Shown here: positions 26,101 to 32,083 of the stretch, one piece after another
Layout of the letters: every line of letters begins with the position of its first letter
Numbering within the stretch: the first letter of the stretch is position 1
NCBI RefSeq assembly: GCF_000212395.1
Contig: NC_015499.1
Coordinates: 268,501 to 332,500 of the forward strand
Direction: 5' to 3'
Length of the DNA stretch: 64,000 bases
DNA from: Thermodesulfobium narugense DSM 14796
GTDB taxonomy: Bacteria; Thermodesulfobiota; Thermodesulfobiia; Thermodesulfobiales; Thermodesulfobiaceae
Notes under the pieces: model-generated
Databases searched by the model: none
Told to the model about the DNA's origin: nothing
The model's input: only the letters and a program-made list of their open reading frames with translations
Made by a program: the position numbers and the translations under genes

Positions 26101-26481
26101 GCGTTGGAAATTATCTTCTTTGGGGGAAAGTATAGCCTTTACAGAACTTATCAACGGGGCATCTTTCTTTTGTGCGATTATTCTTTGGGAGATTATTCTA
26201 AAAGATGGGGAGAGTCTTTCGCCAAAAAGGATATCCCATGCTGGATACAATAAAAAATTAAATCCTTCTTCTGAATCAATTTTTGAACTTCTTTTAAGCA
26301 AATTATAGGCATCGTGAGAGACTTTCTCGTTTTTATATACAAAGAGAGCCTTTTTATTTTTTTGTGCAAAGTAATGTACCAGAAACAAAGATGTTTCAAA
26401 TTGTATGTTGATTATTTTGTTTTTGTAGTTTGTTGTGCATTTTTCAAGAACGCTGTTAAAGAATTCATCTAAAAATTTCAA
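23146..26481 (-). CDS. mfd: Transcription-repair coupling factor Mfd
   Basis: A 1111-residue protein with the full Mfd layout: UvrB-like N-terminal domain, RNA polymerase interaction domain (LQYNDLVVHTDHGIGRFIGL around 470), superfamily 2 helicase motor (ADAGFGKTEIA, LLIIDEEQKFG, LSATPIPRTL) and the C-terminal TRCF domain. It removes RNA polymerase stalled at DNA damage and recruits UvrA. It follows pth by 38 bp on the minus strand and ends the operon that starts at 29348. Confidence 0.96.
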   Translation of the reverse strand: MKFLDEFFNSVLEKCTTNYKNKIINIQFETSLFLVHYFAQKNKKALFVYKNEKVSHDAYNLLKRSSKIDSEEGFNFLLYPAWDILFGERLSPSFRIISQRIIAQKKDAPLISSVKAILSPKEDNFQRFFLKKNIEIDREELINLLSKNYTRKSLCELPGDFAVRGMLLDVFPFYSEDPIRLIFSDNTISAIKYFNPEDQRTIKEVDSFNLIVIEALKFLPDEKEKIRKFFNALSKEERDIISEEIKNIENDINFSGIENYLYFKNDLQFILDDFDTIFFVDKDQVQSEATRLLQEIEKLRSFQIENKIYVKMPSFVYKLIGNPENLATKDFNLDERFKIIDFNTELIKPLSKEVKTAPLLPRGRPEDVKNTLNWYLNANYTVEISMNHIPDYLKDLENTQLIFSERNYPAGIEILGINKEITKKYSIKENLIIFTSQEFSTKQTKEKITRHKNISSLQELQYNDLVVHTDHGIGRFIGLKLMNFTKIQREYAQILYKDGDILYIPVEEFTRLSKYIGPDDAELSSLRSNDWTSKKKRAKDFAEKIAHEIVFIEASRRNVQRPIYSNSKNPTIEELELKESFGYEETPDQERAIEDVFIDMSKPYPMDRLIVADAGFGKTEIAIRAAYRAVLASRQVALLAPTTLLADQHYRTFKNRFDPLGVRVEVLSRISRSGNKNKILEDLKENKIDIIIGTHSLLSKGIKFKNLGLLIIDEEQKFGVMQKEQFKKLRTELDVLSLSATPIPRTLNMALSGLRDISTIFTPPKNRMPIRTIVSPFKDTIVREAILRELDRGGQIFVVDARISNLNNLKEKIESIVGNVSCAVLHGQKSPQEISTTLERFLNKEIDLLISTAILESGLDIPEVNTIIINNADLFGLSELYQLRGRVGRSFKQGYAYFLYSSDKKITEDAKRRLQTIQMNSALVSGFNISLKDMEIRGTGNVLGTEQHGHMENIGVELFTEMIAEELARIKGTAKEFTRVRAEIELYIDKNYINEEGLRIDLYKRLQRVDSEEELFSLQEEIEDRFGKMPKELSNLFLLTLIKLKATKIGIKELSILKDSIKIAPNTTNFLEKIKKNGFFVKSTKEEIVVRPTSPIDSLGFAISILSSLSS

Positions 26482-26519
26482 TTAGCCTATCCTCTTTCTA
26501 ATATCTTTTTTTATAATTG

Positions 26520-27098
26520 TTAAGAGACGATCTTAACTTTTCCACACTTCATAAGAGCTTCATTTTCTCCTCTTTCAAGAAATATTTCAAGACACATTGC
26601 TGCACTTTCAAAAATTTTGGGAAGGTATGAAAGCTCAGCATCGTCAAAATTTGAAAGAACCCAATCTTTTGGTTTTACACCATCTTTTCTTCCTATGCCA
26701 ATCTTTATCCTTGGGATCAGTTGAGTCCCAAGCTCTTCTATAATTGATTCCATTCCTTTATGACCTGCTGAGCTACCTTTTGGCCTAAATCTAATTGTTT
26801 TAAAGTCTAAGTCTAAATCGTCGTATATGACTATTATATTTTTGTGAGCAATTTTATAAAAGTCTGAAACTCTTTTTACTGCAATTCCAGATCTGTTCAT
26901 ATATGTATCAGGTTTGAGAAATATTAAACTGTTGATTTTTGCTTCAAATCCTGAAAATTTGAAACCAAGATTTTCGGATAAAAAATCCAAAAACAAAAAG
27001 CCAACGTTATGTCTGGTTAGAGCATATTCTTTGCCTATGTTTCCAAGTCCTACTATTAAATATAACTCTTGTTTCGTTGACAATCTGATTAAACTCAC
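26520..27098 (-). CDS. pth: Peptidyl-tRNA hydrolase
   Basis: A 192-residue Pth. YLIVGLGNIGKEYALTRHNV contains the first active-site Asn and the catalytic His; TYMNRSG and VIYDDLDLDF hold the other substrate-contacting Asn and Asp; GSSAGHKGMESI is also conserved. It frees tRNA from prematurely released peptidyl-tRNA. The ATG overlaps the end of the cation exchanger gene by 4 bp, and mfd follows, a common pth-mfd pairing. Confidence 0.95.
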   Translation of the reverse strand: MSLIRLSTKQELYLIVGLGNIGKEYALTRHNVGFLFLDFLSENLGFKFSGFEAKINSLIFLKPDTYMNRSGIAVKRVSDFYKIAHKNIIVIYDDLDLDFKTIRFRPKGSSAGHKGMESIIEELGTQLIPRIKIGIGRKDGVKPKDWVLSNFDDAELSYLPKIFESAAMCLEIFLERGENEALMKCGKVKIVS

Positions 27099-28081
27099 AA
27101 TCTAGCTCCAGAATTTAAAGATATCAAAATATAGATAACGTATAAAATAAAGTTTAAAAACAATAATTTTGGATTTATACTTCCCCTTTTGATAAGAGAA
27201 TACAAGTATAATGAAGAAAAGATTGTTATGAAACACAAAGTGAAAGCCTTTTCATCCAACTGCCACTTGCTTAAGATTAGACCTACCATTATAGGAAAGG
27301 AGGATTGAAATACCATTGCTCCTGTAATGTTTGAAATTGCCAGATGATCTTTCCCTTTAATTATCCAAGAAATTGAGTTAAACTTTTCTGGCAGCTCAGT
27401 AGCTATGGGAGAGAGTATTACTGAAACTATAAAAGGACTGAGCCCAATAATTTTTGATATAGATTCAATGCTTGTTACAAAAAAATAAGATGATAATAAA
27501 ATTCCACACAAGCCAATTCCCAGTTGTAAAAATACAAGAAGGTTACCAGGTTCTTTTGATTTAAAAAACAAAAGTGGGTGCAAGTCTTCTTCTTCAAACC
27601 CCTCGTCCTTTTTGAAAACCATATATATATAAAATAGGTATGATATCAGAAAAAATATTGCAAAAAAATACTTTAATGTAATTGCAAAAACTGATATAAA
27701 GAGAGCTATAGAGAAGTTAAATATGAAAAATTTTATATCTAAGAGTATTGCATCCTTTTTAAAGTTGAGATTTTTATTATCTTTTCTAAAAAAAGCAGGT
27801 ATTGCCAGGAGAGAAAAGGTTAGAGTTGAAAGCATAAGAGGAGCACCTAAGATTGCTCCAATACCAATTTCCTCTTTTGAAGCATGTGAAGGTAGGGTTA
27901 TGAGAGCTATTATTGGGACAATTGTTTCTGGAAGAGCAGTTGAAACAGCGCTAAACACGCTTCCAACTACAGAATGCCCAAAATTTAAATTTTTTCCGAG
28001 CCATTCTACAGCGTTTGTAAATAGTTCACAAAATGCTAATATAGCAAGTAAAGATAAAATTAAAGTCAAAAACTCCATCAT
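27095..28081 (-). CDS. CaCA-family Na+/Ca2+-type antiporter
   Basis: 328 residues with about ten hydrophobic helices and two alpha-repeats, SAVSTALPETIVPI near residue 50 and LSPIATELPEKFNS near 230, which bind the cation in CaCA antiporters such as YrbG. It exchanges Ca2+ or another cation for Na+ or H+ across the inner membrane; the ion is not certain from sequence. A cytoplasmic loop rich in acidic residues (DEGFEEEDLH) separates the halves. It overlaps pth by 4 bp and follows the acetyltransferase by 18 bp. Confidence 0.85.
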   Translation of the reverse strand: MMEFLTLILSLLAILAFCELFTNAVEWLGKNLNFGHSVVGSVFSAVSTALPETIVPIIALITLPSHASKEEIGIGAILGAPLMLSTLTFSLLAIPAFFRKDNKNLNFKKDAILLDIKFFIFNFSIALFISVFAITLKYFFAIFFLISYLFYIYMVFKKDEGFEEEDLHPLLFFKSKEPGNLLVFLQLGIGLCGILLSSYFFVTSIESISKIIGLSPFIVSVILSPIATELPEKFNSISWIIKGKDHLAISNITGAMVFQSSFPIMVGLILSKWQLDEKAFTLCFITIFSSLYLYSLIKRGSINPKLLFLNFILYVIYILISLNSGARL

Positions 28082-28099
28082 CGAAATTTAGAATCTTTT

Positions 28100-28552
28100 T
28101 TATATTTTTCTAATCATCGCAACTTCATCACAATCAGGAAACTTTGGGCACTTTACACATTCAGACCATATTTTTTGCGGAAGATGTGACTTATCTACTA
28201 TTTCAAAACCTATTGATTTAAAAAAGACTACTTGATACGTTAAAGCAAACACCTTTTTTAGCTTAAGTTGCCGTGCTTCTTCAATCAAAAAATTTACAAT
28301 TTCTTTTCCTAACCCCTTTCTCTGATATTCACTATTTACACACAAACTTCTTATTTCTGCAATATCTTCCCAAAAGATGTGAAGTGCGCCGCAACCGCAG
28401 ATTTTCCCATCAATTTCTAACACGCAAAAGTCTCTTATGCATTCATAAATGTCCGAAAGAGGCCTTATGAGCATAAGATTTTGTTTTGCAAAGCCTTCTA
28501 TTAATGTCTTTATCTTTTTTGCGTCGTCGATCCTGGCTTTTCTAATAATAAT
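28100..28552 (-). CDS. GNAT N-acetyltransferase (ArgA-like) with an apparent AUU start
   Basis: The first ATG (28474) would cut off the start of the GNAT fold. The open frame continues upstream through IIIRKARIDDAKKIKTLIEG, the expected N-terminus of this family. It is preceded by AGGAGG at 28559-28564, which lies 6 nt before ATT at 28550-28552. No ATG, GTG or TTG lies in frame there, so initiation at AUU is likely, giving about 151 residues. GNAT motifs include EIRSLCVNSEYQRKGLGKEI; a CVKCPKFPDC cluster closes the protein. Family members acetylate glutamate or similar amino acids. It sits between acpS and the CaCA gene. Confidence 0.8.
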   Translation of the reverse strand: MIIRKARIDDAKKIKTLIEGFAKQNLMLIRPLSDIYECIRDFCVLEIDGKICGCGALHIFWEDIAEIRSLCVNSEYQRKGLGKEIVNFLIEEARQLKLKKVFALTYQVVFFKSIGFEIVDKSHLPQKIWSECVKCPKFPDCDEVAMIRKI

Positions 28553-28578
28553 TTTTGTCCTCCTAAAAATTAATTGTT

Positions 28579-28932
28579 TTATGTAATAAGGGCAACTGCT
28601 ACCGAATAATCTTTTTCGTGAGATATAGAAACTAATATTTCTAAACTAGATAATTCTATATCATTGGCATGTATTTTTACAGTTACTCCTTCATCCCTTT
28701 TGCCAATTATTTCTATTTGTTTCATCTCCAATCTTGTAAAACAGTGTTGATAAATGGCTTTTATGCAAGCTTCTTTTGCTGCAAACCTTGCAGAAAGACA
28801 TTCTATATAAGTTTTTTTACTTAGGCAATATTCTATCTCGCTTTTTGTAAATATTTTTTCTAGGAATTTAGACTTATATTTATTTAACGCTCTTTCTATT
28901 CTTTTGTTACTAACTATATCGATTCCTATCAA
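28579..28932 (-). CDS. acpS: Holo-[acyl-carrier-protein] synthase
   Basis: 117 residues, the usual AcpS length. MIGIDIVSNKRIE and LSARFAAKEACIKAI carry the metal-binding Asp and Glu of this phosphopantetheinyl transferase, and VSISHEKDYSVAVA is the C-terminal motif. It transfers the 4'-phosphopantetheine arm of coenzyme A to acyl carrier protein. It overlaps the upstream unknown gene by 4 bp. Confidence 0.92.
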   Translation of the reverse strand: MIGIDIVSNKRIERALNKYKSKFLEKIFTKSEIEYCLSKKTYIECLSARFAAKEACIKAIYQHCFTRLEMKQIEIIGKRDEGVTVKIHANDIELSSLEILVSISHEKDYSVAVALIT

Positions 28933-29348
28933 TCTTTCTCCTTTGTATTTCTTATTCTTTTGGGATCAAGGAGCTCTCTTTCATTAAGGTTTATATAAGG
29001 AAAGAGTTTTTCAGTAATTTGGGGTACATAGATAATAACTTCCTTTTTTGCAGTTTTGAAAAAATTTCTTAGTTTATTTATAATTTCACAGCTTTCATCT
29101 TCAGAATCTAACATTTGTAAAAATTTTGAATTCTTTAAAAGAAAATCTTTGAACTCAATTTTCTCATTGCTTTTTTTCCAGAGCGTTCTTAATTCCTTTA
29201 TTTCTAAACCTGGTAAATTTTTTTCTATATATGCAATGGCAAATTCTATTATAAAGAAACTCGAACTATCAAGTGGGCATAACATAGAATATAGCAAAAG
29301 ATAGTCCTCAATAGCGTTTATAAACATATGTGAAATTTTGTAATTCAT
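28929..29348 (-). CDS. Unknown 139-residue protein, first gene of the acpS-mfd operon
   Basis: A mostly helical, charged protein with no signal peptide or transmembrane segment. I do not recognise a family. It has no SD. The TATAAT-like words just upstream (around 29361-29375) are so close to the ATG that the message may be leaderless or nearly so. The 4-bp overlap with acpS supports real translation. It is divergent from infC. Confidence 0.55.
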   Translation of the reverse strand: MNYKISHMFINAIEDYLLLYSMLCPLDSSSFFIIEFAIAYIEKNLPGLEIKELRTLWKKSNEKIEFKDFLLKNSKFLQMLDSEDESCEIINKLRNFFKTAKKEVIIYVPQITEKLFPYINLNERELLDPKRIRNTKEKD

Positions 29349-29382
29349 AGTTTATATTATTATAGATTATAAGAATTAATTG

Positions 29383-29411
29383 TTGTTATTTTTTTTATTT
29401 TCTCGTATAAT
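29383..29411 (+). promoter_or_regulatory. Promoter of infC-rpmI-rplT
   Basis: TTGTTA (29383-29388) and TATAAT (29406-29411) are 17 nt apart. Transcription would start near 29418 and leave a leader of about 77 nt before infC. Another TATAAT at 29443-29448 lacks a good -35. Confidence 0.6.
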
Positions 29412-29494
29412 CAAATATATTTTAATTTGAGTTGCTTTTGTTTATAATTTAGGTTAAAATTATTGTCTTATATTTAAATTCGGAGGTGAACGTT

Positions 29495-30049
29495 ATAAGT
29501 AAAGAATATGCCGTTAATGAGGAGATCCAGATCTATCCAAGTGTTAGATTGATAGATGTGGATGGGCAGCAGCTAGGTGTTCAGTCTACAGAAGAGGCTC
29601 TTAGGCTGGCAAGAGCAAAAGGTAGTGATCTAGTCCTAATTGCTCCTCATGGAAGCCCCCCAGTGGCAAGGATAATGGATTACGGGAAATTTAGATTTGA
29701 GCAGTCAAAAAAAGAAAAATCCCAAAGAAAACATCAGAGACAGACTGTTGTCAAAGAAGTTCGCTTAAGGCCTGCTATAGGTGGAAACGATCTTCTTACA
29801 AAAGCAAAAGCTGCGCAAGACTTCATTGACGAGGGCAATAAGGTTAAATTGAGCGTTATCTTTAGAGGACGGGAAATGATCCACATGAATCAGGGCATAG
29901 ACCTTGTTAACAGATTTTTCGCTCTACTTAAAAACGCTGTTATGGAAAAACTCCCTGAGGTCGAAAGCGAGAAACATCTTGTTGCAATAATCGGCCCAGC
30001 TAAAATAAAGCAGAAAACAGAACAAAAAGGAGGGTTGAAGGATGCCTAA
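29495..30049 (+). CDS. infC: Translation initiation factor IF-3, apparent AUA start
   Basis: An IF-3 of about 184 residues: N-domain with VNEEIQIYPSVRLIDVDGQQ and PPVARIMDYGKFRFEQ, linker, then C-domain with VKEVRLRPAIGGNDL and FRGREMIH. It keeps ribosomal subunits apart and checks start codons. The in-frame GTG at 29486 overlaps the SD (GGAGGTGA, 29482-29489) and cannot serve. The codon at proper distance is ATA (29495-29497), giving (M)SKEYAVNEE. IF-3 genes elsewhere start at rare codons such as AUU for autocontrol, so AUA fits. It overlaps rpmI by 8 bp. Confidence 0.9.
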   Translation: MSKEYAVNEEIQIYPSVRLIDVDGQQLGVQSTEEALRLARAKGSDLVLIAPHGSPPVARIMDYGKFRFEQSKKEKSQRKHQRQTVVKEVRLRPAIGGNDLLTKAKAAQDFIDEGNKVKLSVIFRGREMIHMNQGIDLVNRFFALLKNAVMEKLPEVESEKHLVAIIGPAKIKQKTEQKGGLKDA

Positions 30050-30248
30050 GATGAAAACTTGTAGGGCAGCAGCAAAGAGATTTAGGGTAACGGGTTCTGG
30101 CAAAATAATAAGAAGACAGCAAAATAGGAGTCACCTCCTTTTTCATAAGAGCCCAAAGAGAAAAAGAAGGCTTGCAAAGACATTGGTAGTTTCGAGTTCT
30201 GATTTGCCAAGATTGATGTCTCAACTTCCATATCACAGTGTAAACTAA
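30042..30248 (+). CDS. rpmI: 50S ribosomal protein L35
   Basis: 68 residues starting PKMKTCRAAAKRFRVTGSGK, which is the L35 signature, strongly basic throughout. It starts inside the last codons of infC, with a GGAGGG SD about 7 nt away. It belongs to the large subunit and is part of the standard infC-rpmI-rplT operon. Confidence 0.95.
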   Translation: MPKMKTCRAAAKRFRVTGSGKIIRRQQNRSHLLFHKSPKRKRRLAKTLVVSSSDLPRLMSQLPYHSVN

Positions 30249-30269
30249 GTTTTATTTAGGAGGAAAGGT

Positions 30270-30617
30270 ATGCGCGTTAAAGGTGGTTTTGTGACTCGTA
30301 GACGTCACAAGAAAGTTTTGAAAATGACCAAGGGCTTTAGGGGTTCTTTGCATAAACTATATAGAACTGCTAATCAGCATTTGTTACATGCCCTAAAATA
30401 TGCTTTTGTAGACAGAAGGAGAAAAAAGAGAGAATTTAGGAGTCTGTGGATTGTAAGGATCAACGCAGCTGTCAGAGAATATGGCCTTTCATACAGCAAG
30501 TTTATGAACGCATTAAAGAAATCGGGTCTTGATATTGACAGAAAAGTGCTAGCCCAAATGGCACTATCTTATCCTGAACAATTTAAGAAAGTAGTTATGA
30601 AAGTTAAGGAAATGTAA
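30270..30617 (+). CDS. rplT: 50S ribosomal protein L20
   Basis: 115 residues, full family length, with [16 protein letters not shown] and [15 protein letters not shown] as signatures. L20 binds 23S rRNA early in assembly and in several bacteria represses its own operon. I saw no clear pseudoknot or binding mimic in the leader. AGGAGG SD. Confidence 0.96.
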   Translation: MRVKGGFVTRRRHKKVLKMTKGFRGSLHKLYRTANQHLLHALKYAFVDRRRKKREFRSLWIVRINAAVREYGLSYSKFMNALKKSGLDIDRKVLAQMALSYPEQFKKVVMKVKEM

Positions 30618-30621
30618 GTTT

Positions 30622-31383
30622 GTGAACGTAGACTTTGCTTCAAAGTCTAAGATAAAAGAATTGCTCAGAATGAAAAAGTCTGGGCAATTTATTTTTTTTG
30701 AGGGAGTTCATGCGCTTGAAGAAGCGCTTTTAGCAAATTATATCCCAGATTATGTCCTTATAAAGGATGTTGATATCCTGGAGAAAAAATTTTTTAAAGT
30801 TAAAATTTTTGAGATATTTCTTGAAAGGTTAAAATTTCTTGTAGTTAAAGAAGATGCTATTAAAAGACTTTCGAGCGAGAGCACCCCAACAGGAATTATT
30901 AGTGTAGGAAATTTGCCTAAAGAAAAAGACTTTGGTCCTTTTCCCTGGGTCTATCTTGACAAGATTCAGGATCCCGGAAATCTCGGAACCATACTTAGAA
31001 GTTCTCTTGCATTTGGTTGCGGGGGCATATTTTTATCCGAAGACTCGTGTAATATTTATAACCCAAAGGTTATAAGGTCTTCTGCTGGGGCTTTTTTTAA
31101 GGTTCCTTTTAGAAAGAGAAACTTTAGCGATATTGTTAGAGATATGGATACAAGTTTAAGGGTATTTTCTTTTTCTCCACGAGCAAAAGAGCCATTTTTT
31201 TTACACAATTACGATGGGAGATGCTTGCTTGTTTTTGGCAATGAAGGGAGAGGAATAAGTAGTGAAATTGAAAGCAAGTCTTATAAAAGAGTATATATAC
31301 CTACTCAAAACGTGGAGTCATTGAATGTGGCTATGTGTGTAAATATCGTTCTTTCTTTTTTATACTTTAAAAAATTTAATTAA
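30622..31383 (+). CDS. SpoU/TrmH-family rRNA 2'-O-methyltransferase
   Basis: 253 residues. Three SPOUT motifs are visible in the C-terminal half: YLDKIQDPGNLGTILRSS, VFGNEGRGIS and ESLNVAMCVNIVL, forming the knotted S-adenosylmethionine site. The N-terminal 90 residues resemble the substrate-binding domain of RlmB/TsnR-type enzymes. It probably methylates a ribose in 23S rRNA; the site is not readable. The GTG at 30622 lies 4 bp after rplT, as in several phyla where this gene follows rplT. Confidence 0.85.
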   Translation: MNVDFASKSKIKELLRMKKSGQFIFFEGVHALEEALLANYIPDYVLIKDVDILEKKFFKVKIFEIFLERLKFLVVKEDAIKRLSSESTPTGIISVGNLPKEKDFGPFPWVYLDKIQDPGNLGTILRSSLAFGCGGIFLSEDSCNIYNPKVIRSSAGAFFKVPFRKRNFSDIVRDMDTSLRVFSFSPRAKEPFFLHNYDGRCLLVFGNEGRGISSEIESKSYKRVYIPTQNVESLNVAMCVNIVLSFLYFKKFN

Positions 31384-31466
31384 TAGTTATAAATTAAAAA
31401 TCATAAGTTAAAAATTTAAGCTCTGTAATTAATTAAGCTCTACAATCAATATTGATGGAGGGGAAT

Positions 31467-31979
31467 ATGAAAAAATTCAAGTGGTACGTTTACTTCATTT
31501 TTATTTTGCTTGCTAGCCTGATTGTATCAAACGTTTACTGGATTTTTATAGTCAACTTTACTAAAGAAACTTATGATAGGAACTGTCAAACAAACATTGA
31601 AAATGTGAAAAATGATTTGAGAGAAAAGTTTGTTAATGATGTCAAAAACTTTTTGATAGATGTCTCAATACCATTAACTTTTTTTGTTAGAGACAATATC
31701 CAGTCAAATAGGATTTATCAAGTAGAAGAGTGTTTTAATCAAATTGTTAGAAATAAAGGCTTCAAAGAAATTAGTTTTGTAAGTGGTAATACAATTCAGA
31801 TATCTACTAATAAAAAATATGAAGGTTCTAACTTTTCAAGATTTTATCCTGAAGAGTTTTCAAGTTTTCAGAAAATGACTGTTCTGAATGAAAAGAATAT
31901 TCTTTTCGTAGTATCTCCTGTAATGAATGTCAATGAAAAAATTGGCTTTATAATAATTTCTTATGATTTATCTCAGTAA
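31467..31979 (+). CDS. Orphan membrane-anchored extracellular sensor-like domain
   Basis: 170 residues from the ATG at 31467 with a GGAGG SD. One transmembrane helix (about 7-30) is followed by an external domain of about 140 residues that resembles a Cache-type sensor (helix with NDLREKFVNDVKNFL, then VVSPVMNVNEKIGFIIIS strand pattern). It stops after the domain, with no second helix, HAMP, kinase or other output. The next gene is cstA. It may be a truncated receptor or a stand-alone accessory subunit. Confidence 0.6.
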   Translation: MKKFKWYVYFIFILLASLIVSNVYWIFIVNFTKETYDRNCQTNIENVKNDLREKFVNDVKNFLIDVSIPLTFFVRDNIQSNRIYQVEECFNQIVRNKGFKEISFVSGNTIQISTNKKYEGSNFSRFYPEEFSSFQKMTVLNEKNILFVVSPVMNVNEKIGFIIISYDLSQ

Positions 31980-32050
31980 AAACTAATTAATATGTGATAA
32001 AATAAGGAAGTTTATTTTATTTTTTAGTTATTAAAAAGGAGGGAGAGATT

Positions 32051-32083
32051 TTGCTAAATTCTTTAAGGGGGTTTGAAAAGTGA
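32051..32083 (+). CDS. Putative 10-residue leader peptide upstream of cstA
   Basis: A TTG at 32051 follows a strong SD, AAGGAGGG (32036-32043), with 7-nt spacing, and opens a frame of ten codons (MLNSLRGFEK) whose TGA (32081-32083) overlaps the cstA GTG (32080-32082). Its own SD is better placed than chance would suggest, so cstA translation may be coupled to it. Confidence 0.4.
   Translation: MLNSLRGFEK

Noticed and set aside
23237-26308. Several open frames on the plus strand within mfd
   Set aside because: They are antisense shadows of the mfd coding sequence without SDs or recognisable proteins.
29486-29488. GTG as the infC start
   Set aside because: The GTG is part of the SD sequence itself, leaving no room for ribosome binding upstream.
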